A stretch of 5,937 bases of DNA from an uncultured Syntrophomonadaceae bacterium (GCA_944391275.1 CALXSZ010000120.1:1-5937); one strand, 5' to 3'; counted from the stretch's first letter, positions 1 to 5,671 are shown. Translations and numbers: made by a program. The notes: generated from the sequence alone by a model not told the origin.

Positions 1-346
1 AACCAAAGATTATTTTTCTCACCGGGATAATTTGAATGAAATCGTCAGTAAACCGCATAATTTTTATTTAGGCGTAGCGTTTGGTTCAGGAATTCCATCT
101 TGTCTGGCATTATTGGCTTTATTTGCACTCTTTTTCTTCAAAGAACATCCTGTTCTCCATCCAATTCAGGAAGCAAAGCGAAATGAAAAAGAAACGTTAA
201 AAACAGCGTCCTGGCTCTGTTGTATCAGTCTGATGGTTCAATTCCTTGTGAACGACATGATGCTGGCAACGTCGATTATCTTTTGGATTCTTTTGGGCTT
301 GTGTTATTCGCTTTCCCAAGAAATCAAAACCATGAAAATAGATTGA
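1..346 (+). CDS. O-antigen ligase/polymerase family membrane protein, C-terminal part (5' truncated)
   Basis: This is the end of an integral membrane protein that enters from outside the window; the frame is open from base 2 to the TGA at 344-346, about 114 residues. Near the start is the stretch SKPHNFYLGVAFGSGIPS. It resembles the PHNxYLxxxxxxGxxG motif of the Wzy_C (O-antigen ligase/polymerase) family, a periplasmic or outer-face loop followed by a membrane segment. Two or three hydrophobic segments follow (LALLALFALFFF, then ASWLCCISLMVQFLV and a last helix), which suits the C-terminal helices of that family. A TTG at 32 could be read as a start, but the family motif sits right after it and the frame stays open upstream, so truncation is more likely. 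Members polymerise or ligate lipid-linked polysaccharide repeat units. The sugar transferase gene 48 bases downstream on the same strand supports a surface polysaccharide operon. Ligase and polymerase cannot be told apart here. Confidence 0.72.
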   Translation, partial: TKDYFSHRDNLNEIVSKPHNFYLGVAFGSGIPSCLALLALFALFFFKEHPVLHPIQEAKRNEKETLKTASWLCCISLMVQFLVNDMMLATSIIFWILLGLCYSLSQEIKTMKID

Positions 347-394
347 AGTCCACGGATTCTTTTTTCATGAATTTTTTGTTTTTCAGGTGATACG

Positions 395-1744
395 ATGAAT
401 GGGATAAAAACATTTTTCTCAAAAAAATTAGGGGTTTTATTGGTGGATATCCTTTTATATGTAGCCGGCTTATTGATCGCTTTCGCGCTGCGTTTTCAAG
501 GGAATTTCCCCGCGTTCAATTTTATCCCGACCCTATACATGTTGCCATTATTCATTCTGACTTTTTTAATTTTGTGCAACATTTACAGTTTATATTCGGA
601 ATATCAAAAATATGACGACACGGTCGCCTCATTGGTGTGCGTGATCTTAACGTCTTGTCTCATTAATATGGCGTTCACTTTTCTGTTTCGCCAATTTGCC
701 GTTCCACGGACAATTTTTCTCATTTCTTCTATCATTCAATTTGTACTAATCGTATGCTGGCGAGCCATCGTATGGAAAAAATCCCTGCTCGTTCAACAGG
801 TTAAAACAGCCATTATTATTGGATCCGCCAGGGAAATCCATTCTTTACGCCAAAGTATCACTCGTAGTCTGGATCGCGGCTTGTGTATTGTCCAGGAAAT
901 GCATCTTCATCCGGAAAAATCCGGAGAATTTTTCATTCGTTGGCAAAAATTAAAGGATCAGCCCCTTTTAAAAACGGTTGATACCATTATTCTATGTGCA
1001 TCTGTTCCAATGGAATATCGTAATGAACTCTTTGATTTTGCCATTCGTCATGACAAAACAATTATGTTGGTCCCCGGCGTTTATGAATTACTCCTACAAA
1101 ACGCCCATCTCATCAGTGCGGGCGACGTTCCGGTCATGCAATTGCAAGGAATGACCACTCCGCCCCATTTAGCCTTGGTAAAACGCGTAATGGATGTGTT
1201 TCTAGCGGCTTCGGCATTACTTATTTTATCGCCGGTCATGCTCTGTGTGACGATCGCCCTGAAATTGGATAGCCCCGGACCGGTCTTCTACATTCAACCT
1301 CGAGTGGGCTTAAAAAACCAGAAAATTAACGTTATTAAATTTCGAACCATGTATAAGGACGCCGAAAAATACTCCGGGCCGATTTTAGCCGAAGAAAATG
1401 ATCCGCGCATCACGCGCGTAGGGCGCTTTCTGCGTAAGACGCGTCTGGACGAAATCCCACAGTTTTGGAACGTTCTAAAAGGGGATATGAGTTTAGTCGG
1501 TCCCCGGCCGGAACGCGAGTATTTCATTAGCGAATATACGAAGGAAATTCCTCAATTTTCCTATCGCACTCACATTAAAGCGGGGATCACCGGACTGGCT
1601 CAAGTAGAGGGGACCTATTCCACGAATCCGGAAAACAAGTTAAAATATGATCTGTTTTATGCTCAAAATCAATCACTTGCAAACGATCTAGTTATTTTAA
1701 TGCGTACCGCCAAGGTCATTTTTTTAAAAGACAAAGCCCTGTAA
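395..1744 (+). CDS. Polyprenyl glycosylphosphotransferase (initiating sugar transferase)
   Basis: A complete 449-residue enzyme of the bacterial sugar transferase family. These enzymes move a sugar-1-phosphate from a UDP-sugar to undecaprenyl phosphate at the inner membrane, the first step of capsule, exopolysaccharide or O-antigen synthesis. The N-terminal half has about four hydrophobic helices (roughly residues 11-32, 45-66, 77-98, 105-125). A Rossmann-like CoA_binding_3-type region follows (AIIIGS near 139-144). A further helix near 265-288 leads into the catalytic domain with SPGPVFYIQPRVG (293-305), KFRTM (315-319), DPRITRVGRFLRKTRLDE (337-353), MSLVGPRPE and KAGITGLAQV. The catalytic Asp-Glu pair is D352-E353. 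Length is usual for the long form of the family. The start at 395 has a modest AGGTGA site just upstream. It probably shares an operon with the preceding ligase/polymerase-like gene. The sugar it transfers cannot be read from sequence. Confidence 0.95.
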   Translation: MNGIKTFFSKKLGVLLVDILLYVAGLLIAFALRFQGNFPAFNFIPTLYMLPLFILTFLILCNIYSLYSEYQKYDDTVASLVCVILTSCLINMAFTFLFRQFAVPRTIFLISSIIQFVLIVCWRAIVWKKSLLVQQVKTAIIIGSAREIHSLRQSITRSLDRGLCIVQEMHLHPEKSGEFFIRWQKLKDQPLLKTVDTIILCASVPMEYRNELFDFAIRHDKTIMLVPGVYELLLQNAHLISAGDVPVMQLQGMTTPPHLALVKRVMDVFLAASALLILSPVMLCVTIALKLDSPGPVFYIQPRVGLKNQKINVIKFRTMYKDAEKYSGPILAEENDPRITRVGRFLRKTRLDEIPQFWNVLKGDMSLVGPRPEREYFISEYTKEIPQFSYRTHIKAGITGLAQVEGTYSTNPENKLKYDLFYAQNQSLANDLVILMRTAKVIFLKDKAL

Positions 1745-1885
1745 AATAAACAAAGACGCTTGCAAACAACCAGATTGCTGCTCTTATGTGTTTATAAATC
1801 CTTTTCAGAAAACCTTCCATGTGGTCTTTGGCCCTTTGTGCAGAAGACATATCATTTCATTTTGCAAAGACATCTTTTAAAGTTA

Positions 1886-1921
1886 TTGCCTCAAGCGCAT
1901 TTTCCCAGCTGCTTGAGGCAA
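1886..1921 (+). terminator. Hairpin terminator after the sugar transferase
   Basis: A perfect 11-bp inverted repeat, TTGCCTCAAGC (1886-1896) with GCTTGAGGCAA (1911-1921), flanks a 14-base loop. The + strand downstream is moderately T-rich (ATTCGGATTTTATTTC). It lies 142 bases after the sugar transferase stop and 65 bases from the end of the convergent metallophosphoesterase gene, so it may serve both directions. The T-tract is better on +. Bases 1745-1985 otherwise show no convincing gene; a short open frame there has no family resemblance. Confidence 0.65.
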
Positions 1922-1985
1922 ATTCGGATTTTATTTCATTTTCTTCATTTCTATATGCAAGACCTTACCCAACGATCTGTCCTTA

Positions 1986-3173
1986 TTAAGATGTTGTGAA
2001 ATGCAACTGGATCTCAATCAATTCTGAGCGCGAGCCCCATCGTAATACAGGGCCCCAAGTTCCTGCGCCGCTGCTAACAACGATCTGACTTTCTCCATTC
2101 GTCGCATAGCCATAATCCGTTTCATATAGCCAATTTGTAATTAAATTTCCTGGAAAAATTTGGCCTTTGTGCGTATGCCCGGACAAGACTAGATCCACCC
2201 CTGCGGCTGCAGCATCTTCTAACTGTCCGGGTTCATGATCTAACAAAATCACCGGTCCATCTTTGGGCGCCTCTTCCAAAAAAGCAAGCGCTTCCGACGC
2301 ATTCGTCGCTCCCCAAGTATAATCTTTTCCGGCAATCACCATTCCTTCTGTCCAAACAAATTGATCGACCAGCAATTCAATCCCCGCCGCTTCGAACCAT
2401 GCCTGCATGGATTGAATCGATTCCCGTTGTTCACCCCATCCTCTGTCATGGTTCCCTATACAAGCATATACGCCCAACGGCGCATTCAACTCCGCAAGGA
2501 AAGCCTGACACGTCGCCTCTTCTTCTCCCAGCAACTGGGGGCCCTCATCAAAAATATCGCCTAATAAACAAATCATATCCGGTTGACGGGCATTGATTTC
2601 CCTCACCCACGCTTCCAGACGATTGGAACGAATCAATTCTCCCAAATGCAAGTCGGATATGCAAATTAATTTCATCTGCGTATACCCCGGTACGTTTTTC
2701 GCAATCGTAATGTCGTACGTCGTCCAATGACTGCTCAGGGCAAAGTACGTTCCTCCTAGTAAATAAATCAGAAGAAGAAAAAACAACGCTGTATTTTTAT
2801 TCCGTGCGGCCAATTGATTTGATCGAAAAACCAAAAGCTTTTGCATTCCATAAAAAATAAGATCCACCAACACGAAAAGAAATGCCCAAACCAAACAAAT
2901 AACCATCCAATCATAGCCGATCCAAGAAAATATTCGAAGAAGCCCGTCTGGAAGAAACGTCGGCCAGAGATTTCCCATACTTCTACTCATCAAAGGAGAA
3001 ATACCTAATCCCACCACCAAGATAATCCAGATTCTTCCTGCCCAATGCCATCGTTTGGGAAATGGAGAATTTGTAGCCAACGCGCAAAATTTTTTATAGC
3101 CACGGTAAGCAATAAACCCATTTGCCAATATATAAAGAACAAGCGCCAAACCCATAGCAAACCGAAACTGCAT
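1986..3173 (-). CDS. Membrane-anchored calcineurin-like metallophosphoesterase
   Basis: A 395-residue protein with an N-terminal membrane domain and a C-terminal binuclear-metal phosphoesterase domain. Four hydrophobic helices are visible (about 4-25, 47-65, 88-110, 128-147). The catalytic part then shows, in order, SDLHLGE (D174, H176), GDIFDE (D206), GNHD (N241, H242), LDHEPG (H313) and GHTHKGQ (H333, H335). These are all the metal-ligand motifs of the calcineurin-like family, closest in arrangement to the YkuE/YaeI-type membrane-associated group. Some relatives act on lipid-linked pyrophosphates such as UDP-diacylglucosamine, but the substrate here is unknown. The start at 3173 is chosen because the first hydrophobic helix begins there and a GAGGAG lies at 3185-3190. 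That spacing (11 bases) is long. The frame stays open upstream to 3275 but those residues look non-coding. It is convergent with the polysaccharide genes and probably host-encoded. Confidence 0.88.
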   Translation of the reverse strand: MQFRFAMGLALVLYILANGFIAYRGYKKFCALATNSPFPKRWHWAGRIWIILVVGLGISPLMSRSMGNLWPTFLPDGLLRIFSWIGYDWMVICLVWAFLFVLVDLIFYGMQKLLVFRSNQLAARNKNTALFFLLLIYLLGGTYFALSSHWTTYDITIAKNVPGYTQMKLICISDLHLGELIRSNRLEAWVREINARQPDMICLLGDIFDEGPQLLGEEEATCQAFLAELNAPLGVYACIGNHDRGWGEQRESIQSMQAWFEAAGIELLVDQFVWTEGMVIAGKDYTWGATNASEALAFLEEAPKDGPVILLDHEPGQLEDAAAAGVDLVLSGHTHKGQIFPGNLITNWLYETDYGYATNGESQIVVSSGAGTWGPVLRWGSRSELIEIQLHFTTS

Positions 3174-3213
3174 CCTATTTTTCTCTCCTCTTTTGTCCAG
3201 AAACTTTTTGTTT

Positions 3214-3222
3214 ATTTTAGCA
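3214..3222 (-). promoter_or_regulatory. Probable extended -10 promoter of the metallophosphoesterase gene
   Basis: On the - strand TGCTAAAAT (3222-3214) is an extended -10 element (TG-n-TAAAAT), about 40 bases before the chosen start codon. No good -35 hexamer is visible at 17 bp, which is tolerated in extended -10 promoters. This is inference from pattern only. Confidence 0.4.
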
Positions 3223-3402
3223 TAACTTTCTAAAAATTTCCCCTGCGAAGAACAGATTCTTCCACAAAATGTCATAATTTTTAATTCTTCGTTTTAAAAA
3301 TTCATCCGTTCAATGTTTATGTTGCCCCATTAATCTTTCTTTTTTGTAAAAAAATTCATTTCAGATGAATCTCTCCATTTAAAAATAAATTATTAAAATA
3401 AA

Positions 3403-3428
3403 AAACAGGATAAAATTTTTCCCTGTTT
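3403..3428 (-). terminator. Terminator of the phage lysis operon
   Basis: AAACAGG (3403-3409) pairs with CCTGTTT (3422-3428) around a 12-base loop, and on the - strand the stem is followed by a T-rich run (TTTATTTTAATAA). The stem includes two bases of the endolysin stop codon, so the operon ends immediately after its last gene. A second, AT-rich hairpin (ATTCAT/ATGAAT, 3354-3370) followed by seven T on the - strand may act as a back-up. Confidence 0.7.
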
Positions 3429-3591
3429 ATTTTTCCCAAGTATTTGCCCGATCTAAAATAACGAGGATGCGGAGCATGTCCAAGGAGAGGTCCAGACTTT
3501 GACCGTCGCCGGCGATAAGGCCGGCATCCAGCAATTTTTGGACGGTTGGTTTTCCCCAGTCGGGTATTTCTTCGAGGGTGTTGTAGCGCAT
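3427..3591 (-). CDS. Putative internally initiated endolysin C-terminal fragment (54 aa)
   Basis: Inside the endolysin gene, in the same frame, AAAGGAGG (3607-3600) stands eight bases before an ATG at 3591, a ribosome site as good as those of the real neighbouring starts. Translation from there gives residues 186-239, exactly the wall-binding segment after the linker. Known precedents are endolysins of Clostridium phages phiCD27 and phiCTP1 and of an Enterococcus phage (Lys170), where an internal start makes free binding domains that assemble with the full-length enzyme. The site lies in codons for Lys-Glu-Glu (AAG GAG GAA), so a chance match to a charged linker is possible. Whether it is used here is inference. 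Confidence 0.6.
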   Translation of the reverse strand: MRYNTLEEIPDWGKPTVQKLLDAGLIAGDGQSLDLSLDMLRILVILDRANTWEK

Positions 3592-4146
3592 TTGTTGTTC
3601 CTCCTTTTCGATTTGGTTTGTTTGTAGTTTTTGGTTCACGTCGTTTGCGATTTGTGCGTGTAGGTTGTATAGGTAGTCGCCGGGGCAGGATCTGTTTGCG
3701 AACCAGCGGTGGACGGTCATATTTTGTTTGTTGGTTTGTCCGATTTGGTTTTTGTCGGCTTGCCAGAGCAGTTTTTGGATTTCGTTTCGCTGGCAGATGT
3801 CGACTAATAGTCGGATCAGGGCTTGGTAGGCGGCGTCGGAGATGGGATAGGGGGCTTGGGGGAGGGTGTTGGCGACTTCGATGGTGACGGCGCGGTGGTC
3901 GTTGGAGGCGGAGGAGGTGGCCCAGGAGCGGTTTTGTTCGTCGACGTAGAGGGCGATTTTTCCGGTGGAGTCGATTCCGTAGTTGCTGGAAGCCTGGGCT
4001 GCGGGGTTGGAAAACCAGTTGCCGCAGGATTCGACGGTTAGGTTGGCGGCCATGCAGTGGATGGTTATGGTATCGATTTTGTGGTTGCGTTTTCCGGAGT
4101 GGTAGGGGGAGTAGTGGGTGTATTGTACGAGGGGGCTGTTCGTCAT
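3427..4146 (-). CDS. Phage endolysin: N-acetylmuramoyl-L-alanine amidase (amidase_2 type) with C-terminal wall-binding segment
   Basis: A 239-residue lytic enzyme that cuts the amide bond between N-acetylmuramic acid and L-alanine in peptidoglycan, releasing phage progeny once the holin opens the membrane. The N-terminal domain (about 1-165) shows the zinc amidase_2/PGRP pattern. Seen are ITIHCMA (His30), SSNYGID (53-59), WATSSASNDHRAVTIEVAN with Glu90, and VHRWFANRSCPGD (His146, Cys154); His30, His146 and Cys154 are the expected zinc ligands. A polar linker (about 170-185, QTNQIEKEEQQ) joins a C-terminal segment from Met186 (MRYNTLEEIPDWGKPTVQKL to LDRAN). That segment resembles short tails seen on Clostridia and Negativicutes phage amidases and is presumably wall-binding. 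The start at 4146 overlaps the holin stop as ATGA, implying translational coupling. The frame is open far upstream to 4746, but that part is an Arg-rich shadow of the holin and XhlA genes. There is no signal peptide, so export depends on the holin. Confidence 0.93.
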   Translation of the reverse strand: MTNSPLVQYTHYSPYHSGKRNHKIDTITIHCMAANLTVESCGNWFSNPAAQASSNYGIDSTGKIALYVDEQNRSWATSSASNDHRAVTIEVANTLPQAPYPISDAAYQALIRLLVDICQRNEIQKLLWQADKNQIGQTNKQNMTVHRWFANRSCPGDYLYNLHAQIANDVNQKLQTNQIEKEEQQMRYNTLEEIPDWGKPTVQKLLDAGLIAGDGQSLDLSLDMLRILVILDRANTWEK

Positions 4147-4388
4147 GGTTTTTGCTCCTTTCGTGGGGTTTGGGTGGGTTGTTCGGTGGAAGCGGCGGAG
4201 AGTTCCGGGAGTCCCGCGACGCTGGTGAGTAAGGATAAAATGCCCGCCAAAAGCGACGCCGAGAGAACCATTTTCCAATCCACGCTGCTTAAGAGTGCGG
4301 CCGTTCCGATGGTGGCAACCGCGGTTTGCGCGACGGTTTTCACGGCTCGGATTCCGGCCGCTTTCGTCCATTTTTTTAGATTGTTCAT
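4143..4388 (-). CDS. Phage holin, r1t-like family
   Basis: An 81-residue small membrane protein that forms lesions in the cytoplasmic membrane at the end of the lytic cycle and so lets the endolysin reach the wall. Two hydrophobic segments are visible (about 16-35, rich in Ala/Thr/Val, and 39-59, VLSASLLAGILSLLTSVAGLP), joined by a short SSVDW turn. The N-terminus is basic (KKWTKAAGIRAVK) and the tail polar and charged (PTQTPRKEQKP). The core AGIRAVKTVAQTAVATIGTA and LLAGILSLLTSVAGLPEL match what is known of the Phage_r1t_holin family. The start at 4388 has AAAGGAG (4401-4395) six bases upstream. It follows the XhlA gene by 15 bases and its TGA overlaps the endolysin ATG, so all three belong to one lysis transcript. 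Confidence 0.9.
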   Translation of the reverse strand: MNNLKKWTKAAGIRAVKTVAQTAVATIGTAALLSSVDWKMVLSASLLAGILSLLTSVAGLPELSAASTEQPTQTPRKEQKP

Positions 4389-4403
4389 GTTTTTCTCCTT
4401 TCT

Positions 4404-4712
4404 CTACAGGCCAACTTGCCCGAAGACAAATCCCAGCGCGATACTGACTCCGGCTGTTGCCAGATAGCCGACGACTTTCCGCCACATTTCGCCGTCGCGC
4501 CCTTCCAGGATTTCCAGTCGTTTGCTGTGTTGTTCTTGTTCTTTGGTCATACGTTCGATGCTGAGGGCCAGTTTTTCCACCGATGTTGTGAGCGCGCTGA
4601 TCTCTTTGGTTTGGTTTTCTAATAGTTCGATTCTCCGGTCTTGCCTTTTGTTTTCCTCTTCCATGCGCCGGCGGAATTCTTCGTGTTCGGCCCGGGTTAT
4701 GGGCGTGTCCAT
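4404..4712 (-). CDS. XhlA-like hemolysin/lysis accessory protein
   Basis: A 102-residue protein with a long charged coiled-coil stretch (about 7-70, heptad-like Leu/Ile spacing in RRIELLENQTKEISALTTS and KRLEILEG) and one C-terminal membrane helix (about 82-100, VGYLATAGVSIALGFVFG). The junction EILEGRDGEMWRKVVG closely follows the LExRxGxxWxKVV pattern of the XhlA family. In Bacillus PBSX-type phages XhlA is membrane-associated and works with holin XhlB and amidase XlyA in host lysis; that role is inferred here from family and position. The start at 4712 is preferred over an upstream in-frame ATG at 4742 because AAAGGAGG (4727-4720) sits seven bases before it. It is the first gene of the lysis cassette and is transcribed divergently from hicA. 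Confidence 0.85.
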   Translation of the reverse strand: MDTPITRAEHEEFRRRMEEENKRQDRRIELLENQTKEISALTTSVEKLALSIERMTKEQEQHSKRLEILEGRDGEMWRKVVGYLATAGVSIALGFVFGQVGL

Positions 4713-4752
4713 GCTTTTTCCTCCTTTCGGATTGGTTATCATTCATTGCAAA

Positions 4753-4781
4753 AATACATCAAAAAATTGAACGCTTCTCAA
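4753..4781 (-). promoter_or_regulatory. Possible promoter for the lysis cassette
   Basis: On the - strand TTGAGA (4781-4776), a 17-base spacer and TGTATT (4758-4753) lie about 40 bases before the XhlA start. The -35 is good and the -10 matches only four of six consensus bases. The lysis genes may instead be read from an upstream late promoter, but the divergent hicAB genes interrupt that path. Confidence 0.35.
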
Positions 4782-4789
4782 AAATCTTC

Positions 4790-4819
4790 TTGACAAACAC
4801 GTGTAACACGTGCTATACT
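4790..4819 (+). promoter_or_regulatory. hicAB promoter
   Basis: TTGACA (4790-4795), an 18-base spacer and TATACT (4814-4819) form a near-consensus sigma-70/SigA promoter. The predicted start point near 4826 leaves a leader of only about 16 bases before hicA, containing its ribosome site AAGGAGG (4828-4834), seven bases from ATG. Confidence 0.8.
4796..4812 (+). promoter_or_regulatory. Probable HicB operator: tandem AACACGTG repeats in the promoter spacer
   Basis: AACACGTG occurs twice, at 4796-4803 and 4805-4812, nine bases apart. Each copy contains the palindrome CACGTG. The pair fills the spacer between the -35 and -10 boxes, where a bound repressor would block RNA polymerase. HicB here has a predicted ribbon-helix-helix tail, and HicB proteins repress their own operons by binding such repeats. 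The assignment is inference from position and symmetry. Confidence 0.65.
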
Positions 4820-4841
4820 TATTTCGTAAGGAGGCGAGGGG

Positions 4842-5018
4842 ATGAAAGATAAAGATTTGCTCAAACTTCTTCAACAAAATGGTTGGAAAGTGAAGCGAAT
4901 TCACGGCAGTCATCACATATTGGAAAAAGAAGGCCAAATTGAAACCATTCCTGTTCACGGCCGCGATGTTCCCCCCGGACTACTAAATCATATTTTAAAG
5001 AGAATAGGGGAAAAATAG
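4842..5018 (+). CDS. hicA: HicA family mRNA-interferase toxin
   Basis: A 58-residue basic protein of the HicA family, small toxins with a dsRNA-binding-like alpha-beta-beta-beta-alpha fold that cut mRNA and stop translation. The N-terminus KDLLKLLQQNGW forms the first helix with the typical NGW turn. VKRIHGSHHIL carries the Gly-Ser-His motif with the expected catalytic His24. IETIPVHGRDVPPGLLNHIL matches the usual (V/I)PxHxxxxxxxGxLxxIL end. Length is normal for the family. The ribosome site AAGGAGG (4828-4834) is ideal. The matching antitoxin gene hicB begins 101 bases downstream, a larger gap than is common for hicAB. An 11-bp hairpin spans the stop codon (4999-5029). Confidence 0.92.
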   Translation: MKDKDLLKLLQQNGWKVKRIHGSHHILEKEGQIETIPVHGRDVPPGLLNHILKRIGEK

Positions 5019-5029
5019 CCCTATTCTCT
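4999..5029 (+). promoter_or_regulatory. RNA hairpin spanning the hicA stop codon
   Basis: AGAGAATAGGG (4999-5009) pairs perfectly with CCCTATTCTCT (5019-5029) around a nine-base loop that contains the hicA TAG stop. No T-tract follows, so it is not a standard terminator. It could protect or process the hicA end of the mRNA, or influence relative hicA and hicB expression. Function is inferred. Confidence 0.55.
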
Positions 5030-5048
5030 CCCTATACAGATACAGAAT

Positions 5049-5093
5049 TTCCTTTGGGCATAGCGATGCTTCTCTGCGATCCCTAAAAAGGAA
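5049..5093 (+). promoter_or_regulatory. Second hairpin in the hicA-hicB gap
   Basis: TTCCTTTGGG (5049-5058) pairs with CCC (5081-5083) and AAAGGAA (5087-5093), with a three-base bulge and a long apical part containing a GCAT/ATGC mini-stem. It ends 13 bases before the hicB ribosome site AAGGAGG (5107-5113). Together with the hairpin at the hicA stop it structures most of the gap. Confidence 0.45.
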
Positions 5094-5119
5094 TCCTATC
5101 ATAATGAAGGAGGTTTTTT

Positions 5120-5503
5120 ATGTTATTCGTTTACCCTGCTATTTTCCATAAAGAAAAGGACGCTTATTGGGTGGAATTCCCTGATTTGCCAGGTTGCCAA
5201 ACGTACGGAAACACGATTAACGAAACCATGGAATCCGCACAAGAAGCCCTTACGGGATATCTTCTGACTCTTTTGGAAGAAAAAGCTTCCTTTGCGTCTC
5301 CTTCCGATCCGACTGCCATTTATTCGGATTCCAATAGTTTTACCACGCTCGTAACATGCAACGTTAATCCGTATAAAGACGCCAAGGCCGTGAAAAAAAC
5401 GCTAACGATTCCTGCCTGGCTCAATGAACAAGCAACGGCTAGGGGAATTAATTTTTCCCAGGCTTTGCAAGAGGCTTTAATTTCAAAAATCCAAGCGAAA
5501 TAA
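5120..5503 (+). CDS. hicB: HicB family antitoxin with ribbon-helix-helix DNA-binding tail
   Basis: A 127-residue antitoxin that binds and masks HicA and, with it, represses the operon. The N-terminal half (about 1-55) is the partial RNase H-like HicB fold, seen as YPAIFHKEKDAYWVEFPDLPGC, the conserved Y/W-x-V-x-FPDLPGC signature, and TMESAQEALTGYLLTLLEE. A variable linker (56-88) leads to a C-terminal segment KKTLTIPAWLNEQATARGIN and FSQALQEALISKI. That segment has the strand-helix-helix pattern of ribbon-helix-helix proteins (TLTIP as the DNA-contacting strand). The start has AAGGAGG (5107-5113) six bases upstream. It is the second gene of the hicAB operon. Its independent strong ribosome site would help keep antitoxin in excess. 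Confidence 0.93.
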   Translation: MLFVYPAIFHKEKDAYWVEFPDLPGCQTYGNTINETMESAQEALTGYLLTLLEEKASFASPSDPTAIYSDSNSFTTLVTCNVNPYKDAKAVKKTLTIPAWLNEQATARGINFSQALQEALISKIQAK

Positions 5504-5515
5504 TTAAAAAGAAAA

Positions 5516-5553
5516 AAGCGTCCCTGACCTTAAAGGATGTTTCAGGAACGCTT
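5516..5553. terminator. Bidirectional terminator between hicB and the type I cassette
   Basis: AAGCGTCCCTGA (5516-5527) and TCAGGAACGCTT (5542-5553) form a 12-bp stem with one G-U pair. On the - strand it is followed at once by TTTTTTC and more T, giving an excellent terminator for the toxin mRNA. On the + strand a weaker T-rich run (5558-5570) follows, 13 bases after the hicB stop, so it can also end hicAB transcription. The right arm overlaps the -35 box of the antisense RNA promoter. Confidence 0.8.
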
Positions 5554-5580
5554 GACGTATATTTTTCTTTGTGCTATCAT
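5552..5580 (+). promoter_or_regulatory. Promoter of the antisense antitoxin RNA
   Basis: TTGACG (5552-5557), a 17-base spacer and TATCAT (5575-5580) on the + strand form a strong promoter that drives no protein gene. It points into the end of the holin-like toxin gene, as expected for an antisense RNA promoter. The start point is predicted near 5587. Confidence 0.75.
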
Positions 5581-5589
5581 AGACTCATC

Positions 5590-5618
5590 AAGGGAGTTGC
5601 CGCTATTTGCTTGGCGGT
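5590..5618 (+). repeat. Inverted repeat copy A (antitoxin RNA 5' end)
   Basis: GGAGTTGCCG (5593-5602) and GGCGGT (5613-5618) on the + strand recur on the - strand at 5795-5786 and 5782-5777. The two parts are spaced by ten bases here and three in the other copy. The sequence lies at the predicted 5' end of the antisense RNA, and its complement lies in the toxin mRNA 3' untranslated region. Confidence 0.75.
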
Positions 5619-5639
5619 CAGTCCTGAAAATTTCGGTTA

Positions 5640-5671
5640 GACCGTCACATATGTGGCGGTCTTATTATTTT
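5640..5671 (+). terminator. Terminator of the antisense RNA
   Basis: GACCGTCACAT (5640-5650) and ATGTGGCGGTC (5651-5661) form an 11-bp inverted repeat with one G-U position; the central bases form the loop. It is followed on the + strand by TTATTATTTT. The T-tract overlaps the toxin stop codon on the other strand. In the toxin mRNA the same repeat forms a hairpin right after the stop. Confidence 0.75.

Larger units (their letters stand above)
5587..5671 (+). ncRNA. Putative antisense RNA antitoxin of the holin-like type I system
   Basis: A predicted RNA of about 85 nt lies between a near-consensus promoter and a clear + strand terminator, with no open frame of interest. It is complementary along its whole length to the 3' part of the toxin mRNA and ends over the toxin stop codon. 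This is the classic layout of txpA/RatA and bsrG/SR4 type I systems. It can fold into a first hairpin (GCCGC 5599-5603 with GCGGT 5614-5618, loop TATTTGCTTG), a single-stranded middle, and the terminator hairpin. Its 5' end (AAGGGAGTTGCCG) resembles the 5' end of the toxin mRNA. The RNA itself has not been observed; the call rests on promoter, terminator and position. Confidence 0.7.

Noticed and set aside
343..367. Possible terminator after the O-antigen ligase-like gene (GAAGTC...GGATTC then six T)
   Set aside because: The stem has a mismatch, a wobble and a very short loop; too weak to support, and the next gene is likely co-transcribed.
1760..1999. 79-residue + strand open frame after the sugar transferase
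   Set aside because: It runs through the terminator hairpin, has no ribosome site and a Phe/Leu/His-rich composition without family motifs.
3546..4467. Long + strand open frames opposite the endolysin and holin
   Set aside because: Low-complexity Gly/Val/Arg-rich translations typical of the antisense of a real gene; no ribosome sites or family resemblance.
4147..4746. A 200-codon open frame on the - strand upstream of and in frame with the endolysin, making a 439-residue open frame
   Set aside because: It overlaps the XhlA and holin genes in another frame, is extremely rich in Arg, Lys, Gly and His, and the endolysin has a clear family start at 4146 coupled to the holin stop.
4790..4819. 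CACGTG palindromes as a CRISPR or attachment repeat
   Set aside because: Only two copies, immediately within a promoter spacer and next to hicAB; an operator is the simpler explanation.
4743..4958. 71-residue - strand open frame opposite hicA
   Set aside because: It is antisense to the clear HicA coding frame and its promoter, with no ribosome site or recognisable motif.
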